From contig MSJH02000239.1 in the NCBI GenBank assembly GCA_001931875.2, positions 1 to 52,524 of the forward strand: a stretch of 52,524 nucleotides of DNA. The letters are read 5' to 3'. This document shows, piece after piece, positions 37,230 through 49,082 of this stretch; position 1 is the first letter of the stretch, and each line of letters starts with the position of its first letter. Made by a program: the position numbers and the translations under genes. The notes beneath the pieces were generated by a model that was given only the letters and a program-made list of their open reading frames with translations, was not told the DNA's origin and made no database searches. This stretch comes from Byssochlamys sp. IMV 00236. Taxonomy: Eukaryota; Ascomycota; Eurotiomycetes; Eurotiales; Thermoascaceae.

Positions 37230-39948
37230 TTACAATTTTTTTTATACAGAAAAATAATTACAAAGAGTATATAAATAAATATAAACAAGAAAATAAATAT
37301 AAAGAAGAAAAAGGAGGAACTTTAGATTCTACTCGACATGGTTTGCAATATTTATAGCAATTTATATTCAGACATGGTAACTTGATGTAACCACAGGAAA
37401 TACGAGGACCTTCAGTTCCTTTACTAAACAAAGAGCGAGGGACTGCGCTCTTGGGACCCTGTGTACGGGGTAACTGTTGCAGTTTTTTCGCTCTATACTT
37501 GTACCACAAGACTATTTCTCAATCCACGCTGTAGAGCTGATGGCGAAATCATAAAAGAGAATCATATGGAAACTTTACTCATTGAACAATCCATATGATA
37601 AACTAAAAAATCCAGGGCCGAGCAACCTCCGTGCACATATTGCACAAAAAGCCACAGGTAGAAAAAAAAAAAAAAGATGAAAGCCAAGATAGTCAATCAT
37701 TAGCCCTAAGCCCTTTTATTTTACTTTTTATTATTCATTAATTTCAATAAATGCGTTTTCATCCTTGACGATCATGTTTACTGATAAAAAAAAAAAAAAG
37801 CTGAGGAAACGCGTAGATAAGAAGTCCAGACACTGAATGATCTCATTCACAGACAGATTACATGTGTACCAAGTGTCACCATTTATGACGGACAATGTAA
37901 CAAACCGTAGACTCGTGTTACAGAATCTAACGTTTATCCAAACGAGCGGCCCAATAGAAAGAAAAGCGTTACTAGTTGATAATTGTCTTTGTTGTATAAT
38001 TGATTGCAAGTTGTACGAATCTCACATCACTCGGAACAAACTTAATTGCAAGGAAATACCAAAAGTATCGCCCGGCCTGTGCACATCTTCGCGTCATTGT
38101 TACGTATCAAGCAATTGTTTCTATTGATCAAGTTTCATCTATCGTATCTAGAGTAATACTAAAAACCCAGTACCCCGTTCTGGGCCATCGTTTTATAATA
38201 GAAAAAAAAAAAAGATGGAATATATAGTCGCTAATAGATTCAAAAAAGGAAACTCAAGATGAACAAAAAGATTTTCAATCGATATAATCACTGTCATATA
38301 GTATTTACAGCATATAAGAAGCTTGTGAGGTTTAGTAGATATCAACTATAAAGGATGTTTGCAAATATACGAGTCTTGCCTCCCTTCTTTATGTTTGAAC
38401 TGTGTGTGAAAGAATCATATCTGGTCAATGAATTCAATTTAATGAAACATATTACACCATTATTTTAAAATTTAGTAGCCCCTCATCTTGGTTCATTACT
38501 CCATTCTCATCTAATGTGTTGAATAAAAAAGAGACACAGGCTTACACAATGCGATCTATATACAAGGTTCAAAGAATACAAGACTGAGCTTTGTCCACTT
38601 TGCACAAAGAGATGTGACAAACAACGGGATTCAAAAAAGTTTGGTTTGGCCATAAACACCAACTTGGTCCCACAGCCAAGATTTATGAGCCTTAAGATGG
38701 AGTGAAACGCGTAATGTATATCTCTCAAATACAACGATCTCGGCTTCATCGTTATACATGTTGCCAGGTGATAATTACATTCCCTTCCTCCCGAAGCTTG
38801 ACGTTCGGAGATATGGATGAGTGACAAGGATGACTTTAACAATAAGTATAATGTCTAGCATTGAATACAGGCCAAGTCATGTTGAATTGAATCTCTTGTC
38901 TTTTTGTATTTATTTTTCTTATAAAAATGATGGCGATTAGAGCTTATGGACCGAGATTAATTGAATTAAATAAAAAAAATGTGATAGTTCGGGATACTCT
39001 AAGACATGCTATTGTCACTCCATTCCTTCATCTTATTCGCTTGAAAATTATCAGACAAACTAATGCCAAAATGCACGTGTTTTTAAGCCTTTTGAGGTAC
39101 CTGTCCTTTTTTTTACGCTAGTAATATATACTTTACATATGGAGCTGATATCATTTTTAATAGCTTCTCGTTGATAATTACTTGACAACATGATCTGTCT
39201 TGTCACTGATGTCTGTGGTACAAATCATGGTCAATGCATGAGCACTCAGCATATGATGCATTTTTCATACAGTTCTTAGTCTACACCACATGACGTAGGT
39301 TAATTCTTTTTATATTGCATTCAAAATGGAAATAGTAAAGCTTAATATTTTCTTAAATAACCAAGTGAAAAGACGGATTAATATCTAAATTGTGTCTAAT
39401 GCTTTTTTAAATTATAAACTGTCTGTTTTCAACTTTATCACAATGATTACAGAGTATTTTATCTTGCCCAACTTGTGATTTATTTGTTCTTCTCTCTCTC
39501 TTTCTCCTTGGAAGGTAGAACCGGGAGCTAATGGTGCTCTCTGCTGAAAGTTATTTTTGGTTTTCCAAAAAAAAAAAAAAAACTGCCAGTTCAAAGAGCA
39601 GCAATAAGGACTTCTTCATGCCTAGCTTGCTGAATTCTTTTTTCAACAGTCTCAACCTCCTAAGACATATATTCGTCGTCCTCATATTTCAAGTGTCAAG
39701 CACTTGTTGTGTAAGGGCTTTTGTTGATATGACATTTCACCGTCTTCATCCGCTCTCTCTCTCTCTTTTTCTGCTGACATATATCTATAGACCATTCAAA
39801 ATGGGATCGGAGTCAACTATATTTAAAGCATGTCTGTCAATGCACACTACATCACATGACGTAAACTAGTTTTTATAGCTGTTGCCCCATAAATAAATTA
39901 TCATCAAAGGGGTGCACACATCATTTTTTTTCTTTTCTTTCCAATATA
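37230..39948. other. 2.7 kb intergenic region, no gene recognised
   Basis: Upstream of the serine-rich gene a frame at 37258-37509 (minus) is Cys-rich but lacks a convincing start. Frames at 37731-38127 on both strands and at 38927-39121 have no known domain. Two bZIP-like sites occur at the right end (39290-39298 and 39856-39864), with a pyrimidine tract just before the acyltransferase start. Confidence 0.45.
39856..39864. promoter_or_regulatory. bZIP/CRE-like site ATGACGTAA
   Basis: Same nonamer as upstream of OTUD6 and Rpn9, here 85 bp upstream of the acyltransferase ATG. A related ATGACGTAG lies at 39290-39298. Confidence 0.35.
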
Positions 39949-41295
39949 ATGTCAACAGCATCTACAACAGTGACTGATAAACCAAGTATAACGACAACGC
40001 AGCCAATATGGTCACCTAATACTATCATGCAGATTCTATTTGTGAATTTTGGCTTATTCTTTCAGTCTACCTGTATTGTATTCACACAACTCTTTTCTTT
40101 GCTGCTATATCCATTCTCATATAAACTCTATCGTCAATTCATTTCATACACCATGAGAATGTGGTCTCAAAACTTAATTGCCTTGGTGGAACTATTTGCA
40201 CCCTCTGAGTACGTGTTGACCTTTGACAAGAGTTGTGGACCAGTACAAGATATTTTACAGTCTGATGACTCAAATCATATTACAGGCTTACATCTTCCAG
40301 AAAGAATGATTGTCATTGCAAATCATCAAGTAAAAAAAAAAAGCATTCCCCCTGTGTGTAGAAAGGGGTATTGACTAATTTGATAGATTTATGCTGACTG
40401 GATTTATATTTGGGGTATTGCACATTTAGCAGGCGCACATGGTGCAGTGAAAATTATTTTAAAGAAAAGTTTAGAATATTTACCCATTTATGGAACGTAA
40501 GTTCACTCAATGCATAAATACTTACTTTACTCATACTTTCAAAAGGGTATGTTTATCATTACATCGAACAATATACTTAGTTTCTATTAGGGAATGAAGT
40601 TTTTTGACTTTATCTTTTTAAAAAGAAAGTTGGCATTCGATAAGGACAATATTATCAATAACCTACAAAGATCAAAAAGACATCATCTGCCCATGTGGTT
40701 AGTACTCTTTCCTGAAGGAACTGTCATCTCCGACTGTACTCGTAAAAAATCCAAAGAATATGCAGAAAAGAATAACATGGTAAAGCATAGTGATATGTCA
40801 TTAAGCATATGTGCTAATATCTCTTTCTAGAAAGATAATCGTTATACCTTGCTACCAAGATCAACTGGATTAAGGTTATGTACGACCGTTTTGGAAGATA
40901 GCATAGAATATGTATATGATTTCACTATTGGCTATTCTGGCATAAAGCCAAACGAGATACCAGAAAATGTATTTACTATTCAAAGCATCTTTTTTTTTAA
41001 TCAATATCCAAAGCAAATCCATATTCATGTACGTCGATATCGGGTGGACTCTATTCCATATCATAATGAGCAGGAATTCAACCAGTGGACCTTTGACAGA
41101 TGGGCAGAAAAGGATCAACTGATGGACACATTCTATCGAACAGGCTCATTTGACGACAATAGCGTCACTGTGCCTATCAAATTAAAGACCTCCATCGTAG
41201 AATTAGCTCAGATTTGGATCTTTATGGTCCCTTACTTATTCTTACTCAAGTTCAGCACGCAATTGAAGTACGCAATTTGCAACCTATTCAAATAA
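39949..41295 (+). CDS. PlsC-type lysophospholipid acyltransferase (LCLAT1/AGPAT-like)
   Basis: Membrane acyltransferase of 381 residues. Exons are 39949-40329, 40387-40496, a proposed one-nucleotide exon at 40546, 40591-40779 and 40831-41295. The catalytic H-x4-D motif is NHQIYADW (His 126, Asp 131), and the acceptor-binding FPEGT is at 204-208. The conserved LPIYG-x-GM-x-FF block spans the odd junction. Hydrophobic segments near 25-60 and near the C-terminus suggest ER or mitochondrial-membrane anchoring. The family acylates lysophosphatidic acid or lysocardiolipin; which substrate applies here cannot be told. With only the outer splice sites, the frame is lost at the second junction; inserting the single G restores it. 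Confidence 0.88.
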
Positions 41296-41421
41296 CTCGA
41301 TTTGATTGGCTAATAGATCACTTGTATCATCTTGGACCAATTTGATTTGCCATGATTATCAATGATCATTGATAATAAAGCTCATCTTTTTTTTTCATCC
41401 TTTTTTCTTTCTTCATCCTTT

Positions 41422-43002
41422 ATGGTCGAACATACTACGTTTCCTATACCTCAGCCAGGCGCATCACTCATGCTTGCCTTTCAAGGCCACCAAAAAAATA
41501 TGCTCATTATCGGTGACAACCCCATTGCTGCCAATCGTGCTTTTTCTTGCTTAGAAGCAGACGCTCGTGTTTTCTTGATTGCAAATCCTGATCGTATGTG
41601 TCCCGAGTTAAAGTATAGAGTCGAGAATCACCAAGTCATCCTACTGGGATCCGAATTCAACTCTAATGTATTGACCAGTCAAACGTTTGATCTTGCATTC
41701 ATTTGCTGTAGTACAGGTGATCTTTTGGGGCAGTTGGATATAGACTCTGTCGTCAAGCATTTCCGTCAACACAGGGTTCCAGTCAATGTCTCAGATCAGA
41801 CTCATCTATGTGATTTCTTCATGACTTCGACCTACCGAGATCAATCACTTCAGGTCTCTGTGTCTACCAATGGTCAAGCCTCTAAACTATCCAACCGGAT
41901 CCGTCGTCACATCGCTTCCACATTGCCTCCTCATCTAGGCGACGCTGTCAGAAAAATGGGCTTACTTCGCAAAAAGATTCGTGCTTCAGATCCAAGTTCA
42001 GCAGCAAGTATCAGACGAATGAAGTGGCTGGCTCAAATCTGTGAATACTGGAGTATGGAACGATTGGCACAACTGTCGGATAAAGACATGAACGATCTAT
42101 TAGAGGCATATCACCACGACGAAGGTTACGAAAGCTCAGTCACATCAAACGAAACAAGAGAAGGGTCGATTACGTTGGTAGGCGCTGGTACAGGAGATCC
42201 AGGACTCTTGACGGTCGCCGCTCATCAAGCGATCAAGGAAGCTGACCTTGTCCTCTCAGATAAGATCGTGCCCGAAGAAGTGGTGGCTCTTGTTGAATGT
42301 GAACTCAAGATAGCACGCAAGTTCCCAGGTAACGCGGATGCGGCACAAGAGGAGTTTAATGAATTGGCATTGAAGGCCATTCGACAAGGAAAGAAGGTCG
42401 TGCGATTAAAGCAAGGTGATCCTTACTTATTTGGACGGGGTGGAGAAGAAGTCTTGTTCTTTCGCAAACACAACATCATCCCTCGTGTCATCCCTGGTAT
42501 TTCTTCTTCTGTCGCTGCGCCTCTCTTGGCAGGCATACCACTCACGCATCGCTCGGTAGCGTCTCAATTCTTGGTCACGACAGGCACGGGGGCTCAAAAG
42601 TCTCCGGCTCCTCTACCAACCTACGAAAAGCACCGTACAGATGTGTTCTTGATGGCTATTCATCGATTAGAAGCAATCACTCATGATTTGATATCCAAAC
42701 AGAATTATCCAGCAGATATACCATGCGCTATCATCGAAAGAGCAAGCTGCAAGGATCAAAGAGTGATCTATGGTCCACTCTCGAGAATTGCTAGCATACT
42801 CGAACGGTGTGGAGGAAGTCGACCTCCTGGGTTGCTCGTGGTCGGACATGCTATTGATGTATTGAAACATGAAAATAAGGGAACAGAAGGTGTTGTGGCA
42901 AATATAGTGACATATTCTGGAAATATGACAGATAAACAAGGTGAACAGGTGATTTGTGGATCCAATTTGTTACAATTACATGATCCAGAGTCTATTTATT
43001 AG
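41422..43002 (+). CDS. MET1: Uroporphyrinogen-III C-methyltransferase, siroheme synthesis (Met1-like)
   Basis: Single exon, 526 residues from the ATG at 41422; an in-frame ATG at 41362 would add a Phe/Ser-rich leader coded by a pyrimidine tract, which looks like untranslated leader. The C-terminal half is a tetrapyrrole (SUMT) methylase, with VGAGTGDPGLLT (residues 253-264), LKQGDPYLFGRGGEE and IPGISSSVAAPLLAGIP. It uses S-adenosylmethionine to make precorrin-2. The N-terminal half resembles the dehydrogenase/chelatase part of CysG/Met8 (MLIIGDNPIAANRA, LPPHLGDAVRKMG), but the dinucleotide loop lacks the usual GGG-x-x-A, so its activity is uncertain. Siroheme is the cofactor of sulfite and nitrite reductases. 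It is convergent with the next gene, 67 bp apart. Confidence 0.9.
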   Translation: MVEHTTFPIPQPGASLMLAFQGHQKNMLIIGDNPIAANRAFSCLEADARVFLIANPDRMCPELKYRVENHQVILLGSEFNSNVLTSQTFDLAFICCSTGDLLGQLDIDSVVKHFRQHRVPVNVSDQTHLCDFFMTSTYRDQSLQVSVSTNGQASKLSNRIRRHIASTLPPHLGDAVRKMGLLRKKIRASDPSSAASIRRMKWLAQICEYWSMERLAQLSDKDMNDLLEAYHHDEGYESSVTSNETREGSITLVGAGTGDPGLLTVAAHQAIKEADLVLSDKIVPEEVVALVECELKIARKFPGNADAAQEEFNELALKAIRQGKKVVRLKQGDPYLFGRGGEEVLFFRKHNIIPRVIPGISSSVAAPLLAGIPLTHRSVASQFLVTTGTGAQKSPAPLPTYEKHRTDVFLMAIHRLEAITHDLISKQNYPADIPCAIIERASCKDQRVIYGPLSRIASILERCGGSRPPGLLVVGHAIDVLKHENKGTEGVVANIVTYSGNMTDKQGEQVICGSNLLQLHDPESIY

Positions 43003-43069
43003 GAGTGTATAGTTATAATTCTTGTGTAAATAATAAAATACATCATTATTTTAAAATAAAGGCCTTTAT

Positions 43070-46027
43070 TTACAATGCGCTTTGTAGAATGTTTTGAGCT
43101 ACTGTATACATGTTTTCATCATTATGGTTCTTTAAGAAACTTAGACTGGTCTCTATCATTGTTTGTATATCTTCTTGTAAATCCTCGGGTTGACGAATCA
43201 AGCTAGCTAATTTAGCCAATGGTTCATAGAATAACGGCATGTGTATCAGCTTATATTGTATATCCTGCTTCAAGTTATCAACCGCTGTTTGGTTTAAAAG
43301 AGACAGTAGGAAATTTAAGGCGCGCTGAGCAAGCGTCGTCAGCGCCTTGACGGATCGTTCTCCACTTTGAACTGATTTTTGTAAAGACTCTTCAAGTTCA
43401 GCTTGTTGTTTCAGTAGAAGCTTTCTCATCTTTTTGATATTTCTCCTTTTTGTCACCTTTCTCCTTGGCTCCTTCATTCGTGTAGTATTCGTTGGCTGCT
43501 GCTCTGCTGAGGTGGACAGAAGCCTCATTTCGATCTCCAATTCCTCTGATATCTCCACAAGCACGTTGACAATATCTGTCATTATCTGCTCCTGAATAGT
43601 CTGAGCCGATGATCGTGTTGATTCATCAATAGCAACCGACAAGAACAGGTCAAATAAACTGTCAGGCTCGGGGGTATCCGATAACAAGACCAAGTCCATC
43701 ATGCGATCCACAAAGCTTCTTTCCAAGGAATTTTGTTGATTCATGGTATCCATACCGATCTTTATAAACTGTTTTATCATTTGTTTTACCACAACAGGCG
43801 CCTGATCATAAAGGCCAGAGCACTGAAGTATCCAGCTGACAGGGACAGTAAACCGGTAAGAACTTTCTTGGGGCGTTGTCCAAAGACTAAACCACATCTT
43901 GACAAGCTCCTTCTTTTCATTTTCTTCCAGTCGAGCCATCTCTTGTAAGGCAGAAGCAAGCCCTGTATGTCGAATGGTATATATGTCGTGTGATTTAGAA
44001 ATATCTAGAAATGAGAATGGAAGCTGTTGATCCACGAGTGGTGTTTGAAAGTACCATTCGAAATCTCTGCTGGTTTTGAACAACTGTTGAAAGAAATAGG
44101 CTGCAACATTGTTGTTATCGCCACGACCGGCCACCGACAGCATGGGGCCCAAGAAATGATTTTTAAACCATGCTCTTGACTTGGGAGATGACGGACTTGT
44201 ATCAGGCATTTCATCGCTTAGGTACGAAAAGAGCTTATTCATAAATGCACTGGATTTACTTGTATACAAGTCATGTACCAGTAAATGCTTTGATGCCTGC
44301 GCTCCATCTCCAAAATAATGTGAAAAAATCTTGCTTGCTACTTTTGGATCTGGTGAGGTCAATAGCCAGTGTAGCATCTTTTCATCGAAATAGCGTAGTA
44401 GAACCGGAACGATGTGGATGGATAGATGCGGTGTTTCCTTTAATGCCGTAAGCAGATATCGCGCGTATATCGAATGCGTCTGTTTTTCTCGTATTTGTTT
44501 GCATAGCCATTCAATATACCGTTGAGCAACATCTGGTTTTGTAATCCGTAAGCAGTCTCCAACCCAGTTCTCCAGTTTACTCGAATAGGTCGTCTCTGCT
44601 TCGGTTATCCTCTTTAGAATCAAAAGACAACCTTCCACTAAACTCTGATCTGCACAGTTGCCAAATTGGACAACGTCAATTAAGGCACCTGATTTCACTT
44701 TGTATGTGTTACTGTCTGTCAGCTGCAATTGTTCCTCCTGTAGATTGAATAGCTGTATAAACGCATAAAAAGGCGCTGTGCGGTTATTATACCGAGGTTT
44801 CTTTAGCAAAGAGATGAGAGTATCAATGATCAAGTCTCGATGTCGTCTGAATCGGTCTCTCACAGCCCAGTTGGCCAACGTCAAGTCCAGGATGGTCTTT
44901 TGTTCTGTTGGATAATGTTGTATGATCAAGTTTTTCATGTGTAAATCGAATTCTTCAGGTATCATATCACCTAATTTTCGTGTCCAAAAACAGGATGCGT
45001 CCATCACACATTTTTGGGTATAAAGCTGGTTATCGCTAGGTGGAGAAAGCAAAGGAGCATAGTCCATAAGTGGGTTCTTCCCTGAGGTTCTGCCAGCCTT
45101 TTCTTAATTTTTTTTTAAAAAAAGCGTTAGATCTATTACATGGGTAAAGACTGAAGTATATTTTTTTTTACCATTTGTATTATTGACTTTCTTAAAGATA
45201 TGGTATAGTTTAGGATAAAGTAGACCGTGTTTTGATAGACTGTAGGCCTCTAGTTGCATCATTCCAATCATAAATTCGTCTTTTGTGAAGGGTGGTCTTG
45301 TGAGTGCGTTTCCAAGCTGTTGATCCACTCGAGCTGCAAGGTACTCAGTGTCTGCATTTTTCAATAACAACAGCATGTGCCGTAGTGCCTCTGTCAATCG
45401 TTTTCGCTCCATTTCTTGCTGTGTTTCTAGTCTAGTTTCCATAGTATGTACAAATAAGTTCTTAAAGTCGTCCTTATTGTGCGCGTCATCTAGAGTACAA
45501 GCACTTAGCCAAAGATGTGTAATCACTTCATGCGTGTCTGATTGAATAAAGTTGACCAATCCTTCGATCCACTCTGGAGTATACATAATTTCAGATTTTC
45601 TTGATAGAGCGAGAACAAGTCCATAGAGATAAATGAGAATACTGATATCTTTGCTACTGTGTAAAGCGATCCATGTCTTCAAATTAAAGTGCTGAGAAAT
45701 TTCAAGTAGCCAGCTCATGCCAAATTGCCTTAGGAGTCCATTAATGCATGTACGTAAAGAATCGATAATAATCGATCTTGTATAATTTGTATCGTAAAGG
45801 TCTTCTTCATGTGTAATAGAAAGCAGCAGTTGTATAAAGACATTAAAAAAAACAAAAGACTCGTGTTTTGAATGTGGAAAAGCAAACGTGGCATTGGTAA
45901 TTTTCTCAATAGACTTTGAATTATCGCCAGCTGATAGTAATCTTTTAAGGTCATTAAGCGATAGGTTACTATTATCATTACTACTGCTGCTTTCGTCATT
46001 CTGATTAAGCAGATTACGCAGATCCAT
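43070..46027 (-). CDS. Large helical-repeat protein, function unknown
   Basis: Two exons (46027-45172, 45102-43070) joined by a phase-1 intron give 962 residues. The ATG at 46027 follows an A-rich leader; an in-frame ATG at 46123 would add 32 residues. I recognise no catalytic motif. The protein is almost wholly alpha-helical by eye, with Leu-rich HEAT/ARM-like repeats, an acidic Ser/Asn N-terminus, the segment KNPLMDYAPLLSPPSD, and near 80% of its length a very basic helix (RRKVTKRRNIKKMRKLLLK). This suits a scaffold of a nuclear complex; Integrator-type subunits have such an architecture, but I cannot support that identity. Length, a clean intron and unbroken frames argue for a real gene. 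Confidence 0.82.
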
Positions 46028-46480
46028 GTTTTTAAAAAGAATGAGAGAAAGTTGTCCTTTAAAGTGATGCCTGTGTACACCTGAAATTATAAAATAGTCA
46101 ATGCGTGACTGTTCAAGTGTCATGGATGGTCAAATCAGCCGCGAATCAGGCAGTTGCCAAAGTGAATAACGAAGATGTGGTGGTATAACACTCCTAAAGC
46201 CGCTTTATTTTTCAGTATAATAAAAAACACAACTACATATATTCTACATATTTCTTAGCAAGCATCGATTCAATTTTTTTTTTTGGGAGGGTAATTGAAG
46301 TCTACTGATTAGAGTTCCACCATTGCTTGATATGATTGAGTAAATTGTTAGGGCAGGTGGCCACCCCATATTCACTGTTCACTTCGGCGATTGATTGTTA
46401 TGGAACCAGTTGACAAAAAACGCCATTCATATCCATACGATCTGCTCGTTCTAGGTCGTATTTGTTGATTTAGGAAATCC
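46028..46480. other. Intergenic, promoter of the helical-repeat gene
   Basis: Contains the upstream region of the helical-repeat gene and the left flank of the MULE relic. No gene or terminal repeat was recognised. Confidence 0.4.
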
Positions 46481-46534
46481 TGGGTATCTGCTACAATTCC
46501 ATCTTCTTCCCTTTTGTGCTTGATAACCTCCAAG

Positions 46535-47230
46535 CGATCAAAGTCCAACTTGTTATTTCAGCAACCCTGAGGAAGTGATTATCACAGTGGATGGTAACCA
46601 CTGTCATGTGCTCGGTTCTGCAGAGGATCTTCAGTACCTTCCTCTGTCTGCAGTTGTCAAAGAAGCTATCCTTCAGCGACTGCAAGAAGGATACAATACA
46701 AGAAGCATACGCTTTGCTATTCATAGAGCATTTCGCTCTCACAATGAAGCTGCAGCAAGCATTCTCCATCAAGATAAATTTATTTATAGTGAAGATGTGC
46801 ACAACATCTTCAGAAAAGTACTTGAAAGAGCCTACAAGAGGCATGACGATCAGAAAGCATCTGCCAAACTCTGGTTGAACCACTTCGAAACAAAGAATTA
46901 CAATGTATTCATCGACAATGACTACGACAGTTCATTCACCTTTGGATTCTGCTCAGCTTGGCAAGCATCCCTTTTAGCCGAAACAAAGGGTTTTTCTTTG
47001 GATGCAACGCATAATACGACTGCATTTAAAGATGGCCTCTTGTATACTTTGGTGATCAGGCATGCAGAAACTGGAGCTGGCTGTCCTGTTGCATTTCTCT
47101 TCACTACTGATAGATCTTTTGTTGTCTGTAAGTCACTGGCTCTACCATTTAAAACATTCTGCCAGTCTCTGTCCTGAAAAGATTACGATTGACATGAGCG
47201 ACGTGGAAGAAAATGCGATATCGAAGTGAT
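46535..47230 (+). pseudogene. MULE-type transposase, N-terminal part (broken)
   Basis: Plus-strand frame with NPEEVIITVDGNHCH, a helical region, then SAWQASLLAETKGFSLDATH with the first catalytic Asp, and TLVIRHAETGAGCPVAFLFT. These match Mutator-like (MULE) transposases. The frame then shifts by one; the next frame carries WLYHLKHSASL and the second Asp in ITIDMSDVEENAIS, ending near 47226. Beyond this point the protein stops making sense on the plus strand because the C-terminal part lies inverted on the minus strand. Probably inactive. Confidence 0.75.
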
Positions 47231-47850
47231 AAACCAAATACATATGCTTACAGGCACGCCTATTTCGTTGAAAGTCTATACAATTGCATGCAGTCATCAT
47301 TCGTTGTTCAGTTGATATATCGTATACAGCTTGCGTCATGAAGACAATATAACAAATTTCTTCATCAATATGCACTTTCTGCACCATATCTTCTAATGAC
47401 AGCTCATTGATCTCTTCTGTTGCAATCATCCTCTTTCTTGCCTCTCTAGTCTCTGAGCTCATACGTCTGATATTAGCAGACATCCCTGCGGTAATGTGCA
47501 TAAGATCGGTATGAACATCATCAAACAAGACTAAGCGATCCAGACTTCTGTTTCTCTTTCTTTGTAAATAGTTTGTCATCAGTTGGTTGTACCAGCTTTT
47601 CATATTGGTGAAAATATAAGGTTGGTAAGCAGCAGATCAATGTATGAACTTGTCATATTTAAGATAATGTCTCAAAAGGTACATCATAAGCTCTTTATAC
47701 TCGCCAAAAGTTTTTTGGAACTATAAAAGCTTCTGAGTAAATAACTCTCTTTGGTCTCTCATATATTAAACCCTTCAGTGCGGCCATCATTCCCCTATAA
47801 GCAGTATTGTTTCTTGCTGTGTTTCCAGTAAAAGTCGAATGTTCTCTGTC
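47230..47850 (-). pseudogene. MULE-type transposase, C-terminal part, inverted
   Basis: On the minus strand the reading goes from NNTAYRGMMAALKGL near 47800, through a frameshift and an in-frame TGA to AAYQPYIFTNMKSWYNQLM, then QRKRNRSLDRL and a SWIM zinc finger (CNCIDFQRNRRACKHMYLV) near 47250-47310. This is the normal MULE order after the second catalytic Asp, but in opposite orientation to the N-terminal half that ends next to it. The middle part with the third acidic residue is missing. The two halves now meet tail to tail at about 47226-47236, so an internal inversion with deletion is the simplest reading. Confidence 0.72.
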
Positions 47851-48243
47851 CAAATATGGGTAAGGGTATTAAAAGTAAACTACAATATTTAGTGATATCG
47901 ACGATGATGATTCGTTCATGCTTAAAGTTCATTTTATCTTTTTTAATTCTCCAATAAAGACAACAATAAGGTACCCAAAGTTACTTGAATGGCAGTAAAA
48001 AAAAGGAGTGAAAGAGATGGCAAAGCCTATATGATGACTACCATGAGTTAATATAAACAAGGGTACCGTGAGATTGTTACTCTTTCTGGTATAGCAAAGG
48101 AAAATCTTTTGATTTGTCGTCAAAATGCAGTCGTTGTTACTACTTTTACATATCAGTAATTTAGACTTCACATCTAACAACAATAACATAGATACTGTTG
48201 TTAAAGATGTTGAATTTGCTTTTCTCTTCTTTTATTTAACGAA
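47851..48243. other. Spacer between two repeat relics
   Basis: AT-rich, with one minus-strand frame (47929-48189) that has no recognisable domain. Confidence 0.4.
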
Positions 48244-48855
48244 ATGCCACGTAAGTTATACACTACATTGAATTACTTCCCTCTGAAGCTCAATTCCAAT
48301 ATAACCAAAAGACCAACACCGTCATCTTCCACACCCAAGTCTAAAAGACAAAAAACACAAGGCGAATGTTCGATAGAAGGCATTTCATTACAGCCTGATT
48401 ATACCCACTTTACTCGAAAGTGTAAGGTATCCTCACTTTTAAATCAAGGCTATAAAGAGTACCGAGTACGTAATTTTGAATGCAAAGGAACGTAGATCTA
48501 TTACTCACATATACGTTTTTCTTTTCGCGCCATTAGCAAATTCTGAGAAAGTTGGCAGAAGAATTCTCGCTATTACGTGCAGATGCAATGAATTTAGGGT
48601 TATTTATTATAAGTAATTGGATTGAAAAAGGCTGTAAAAAAGACCAGTTTCCACTTGTAACAACACACAAATTCTGGACACATTGCTATAGAAAAGTTGC
48701 GCAAGATCCCAATAGCCTAAACAGTAGAATTGTAAGTTTCACTTGTATGCTGTCTACATTTACTTACTTGATATGCCCAGAAACTCATTAACGTCATTGA
48801 TGAATGCTATGAAAAATTCAATGCGACCAGAAAATGCCCTCTAACGACAGGATAG
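48244..48855 (+). pseudogene. N-terminal part of a fungal repeat-family gene, truncated
   Basis: Three exons with clean splice sites (48244-48465, 48537-48731, 48781-48855) read 163 residues and then meet TAG. The basic, Ser/Pro-rich start is followed by helices such as LRKLAEEFSLLRADAMNLGL and KFWTHCYRKVAQDP. The pattern of a Lys-rich lead, a helix ending in long aliphatic runs and an FW-x-x-C/V block is shared with the gene at the right end of the window, which suggests a common family. The early stop may mean decay. Later pieces of the same unit seem to follow to about 50570. Confidence 0.45.
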
Positions 48856-49082
48856 TGCCAAAAGATAGATTTAGCATAACCTACTGATCACTTTACGACA
48901 GAGTACCTTTACGAGATTCCTGTTTTAGATCGTATGCACATAGCGCTTGCCAGCAGCTACACAGACACAATAATTCAAAGTATATATAAATAATTGCTTC
49001 ATTTTATTATATAATCTTATCATATTATATAGATATTTCTATACACCGAACAAGAAACGTAAGATTATATCTGTATAGAACT

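Noticed and set aside
37258..37509. Cys-rich minus-strand frame upstream of the serine-rich gene
   Set aside because: No ATG in a good position and a T/AT-rich end; probably leader sequence of the gene at 36411-37229.
41362..41421. Upstream in-frame ATG for the Met1-like gene
   Set aside because: Would add a leader coded by a pyrimidine tract that looks like fungal 5' untranslated sequence; not excluded, but the ATG at 41422 is preferred.
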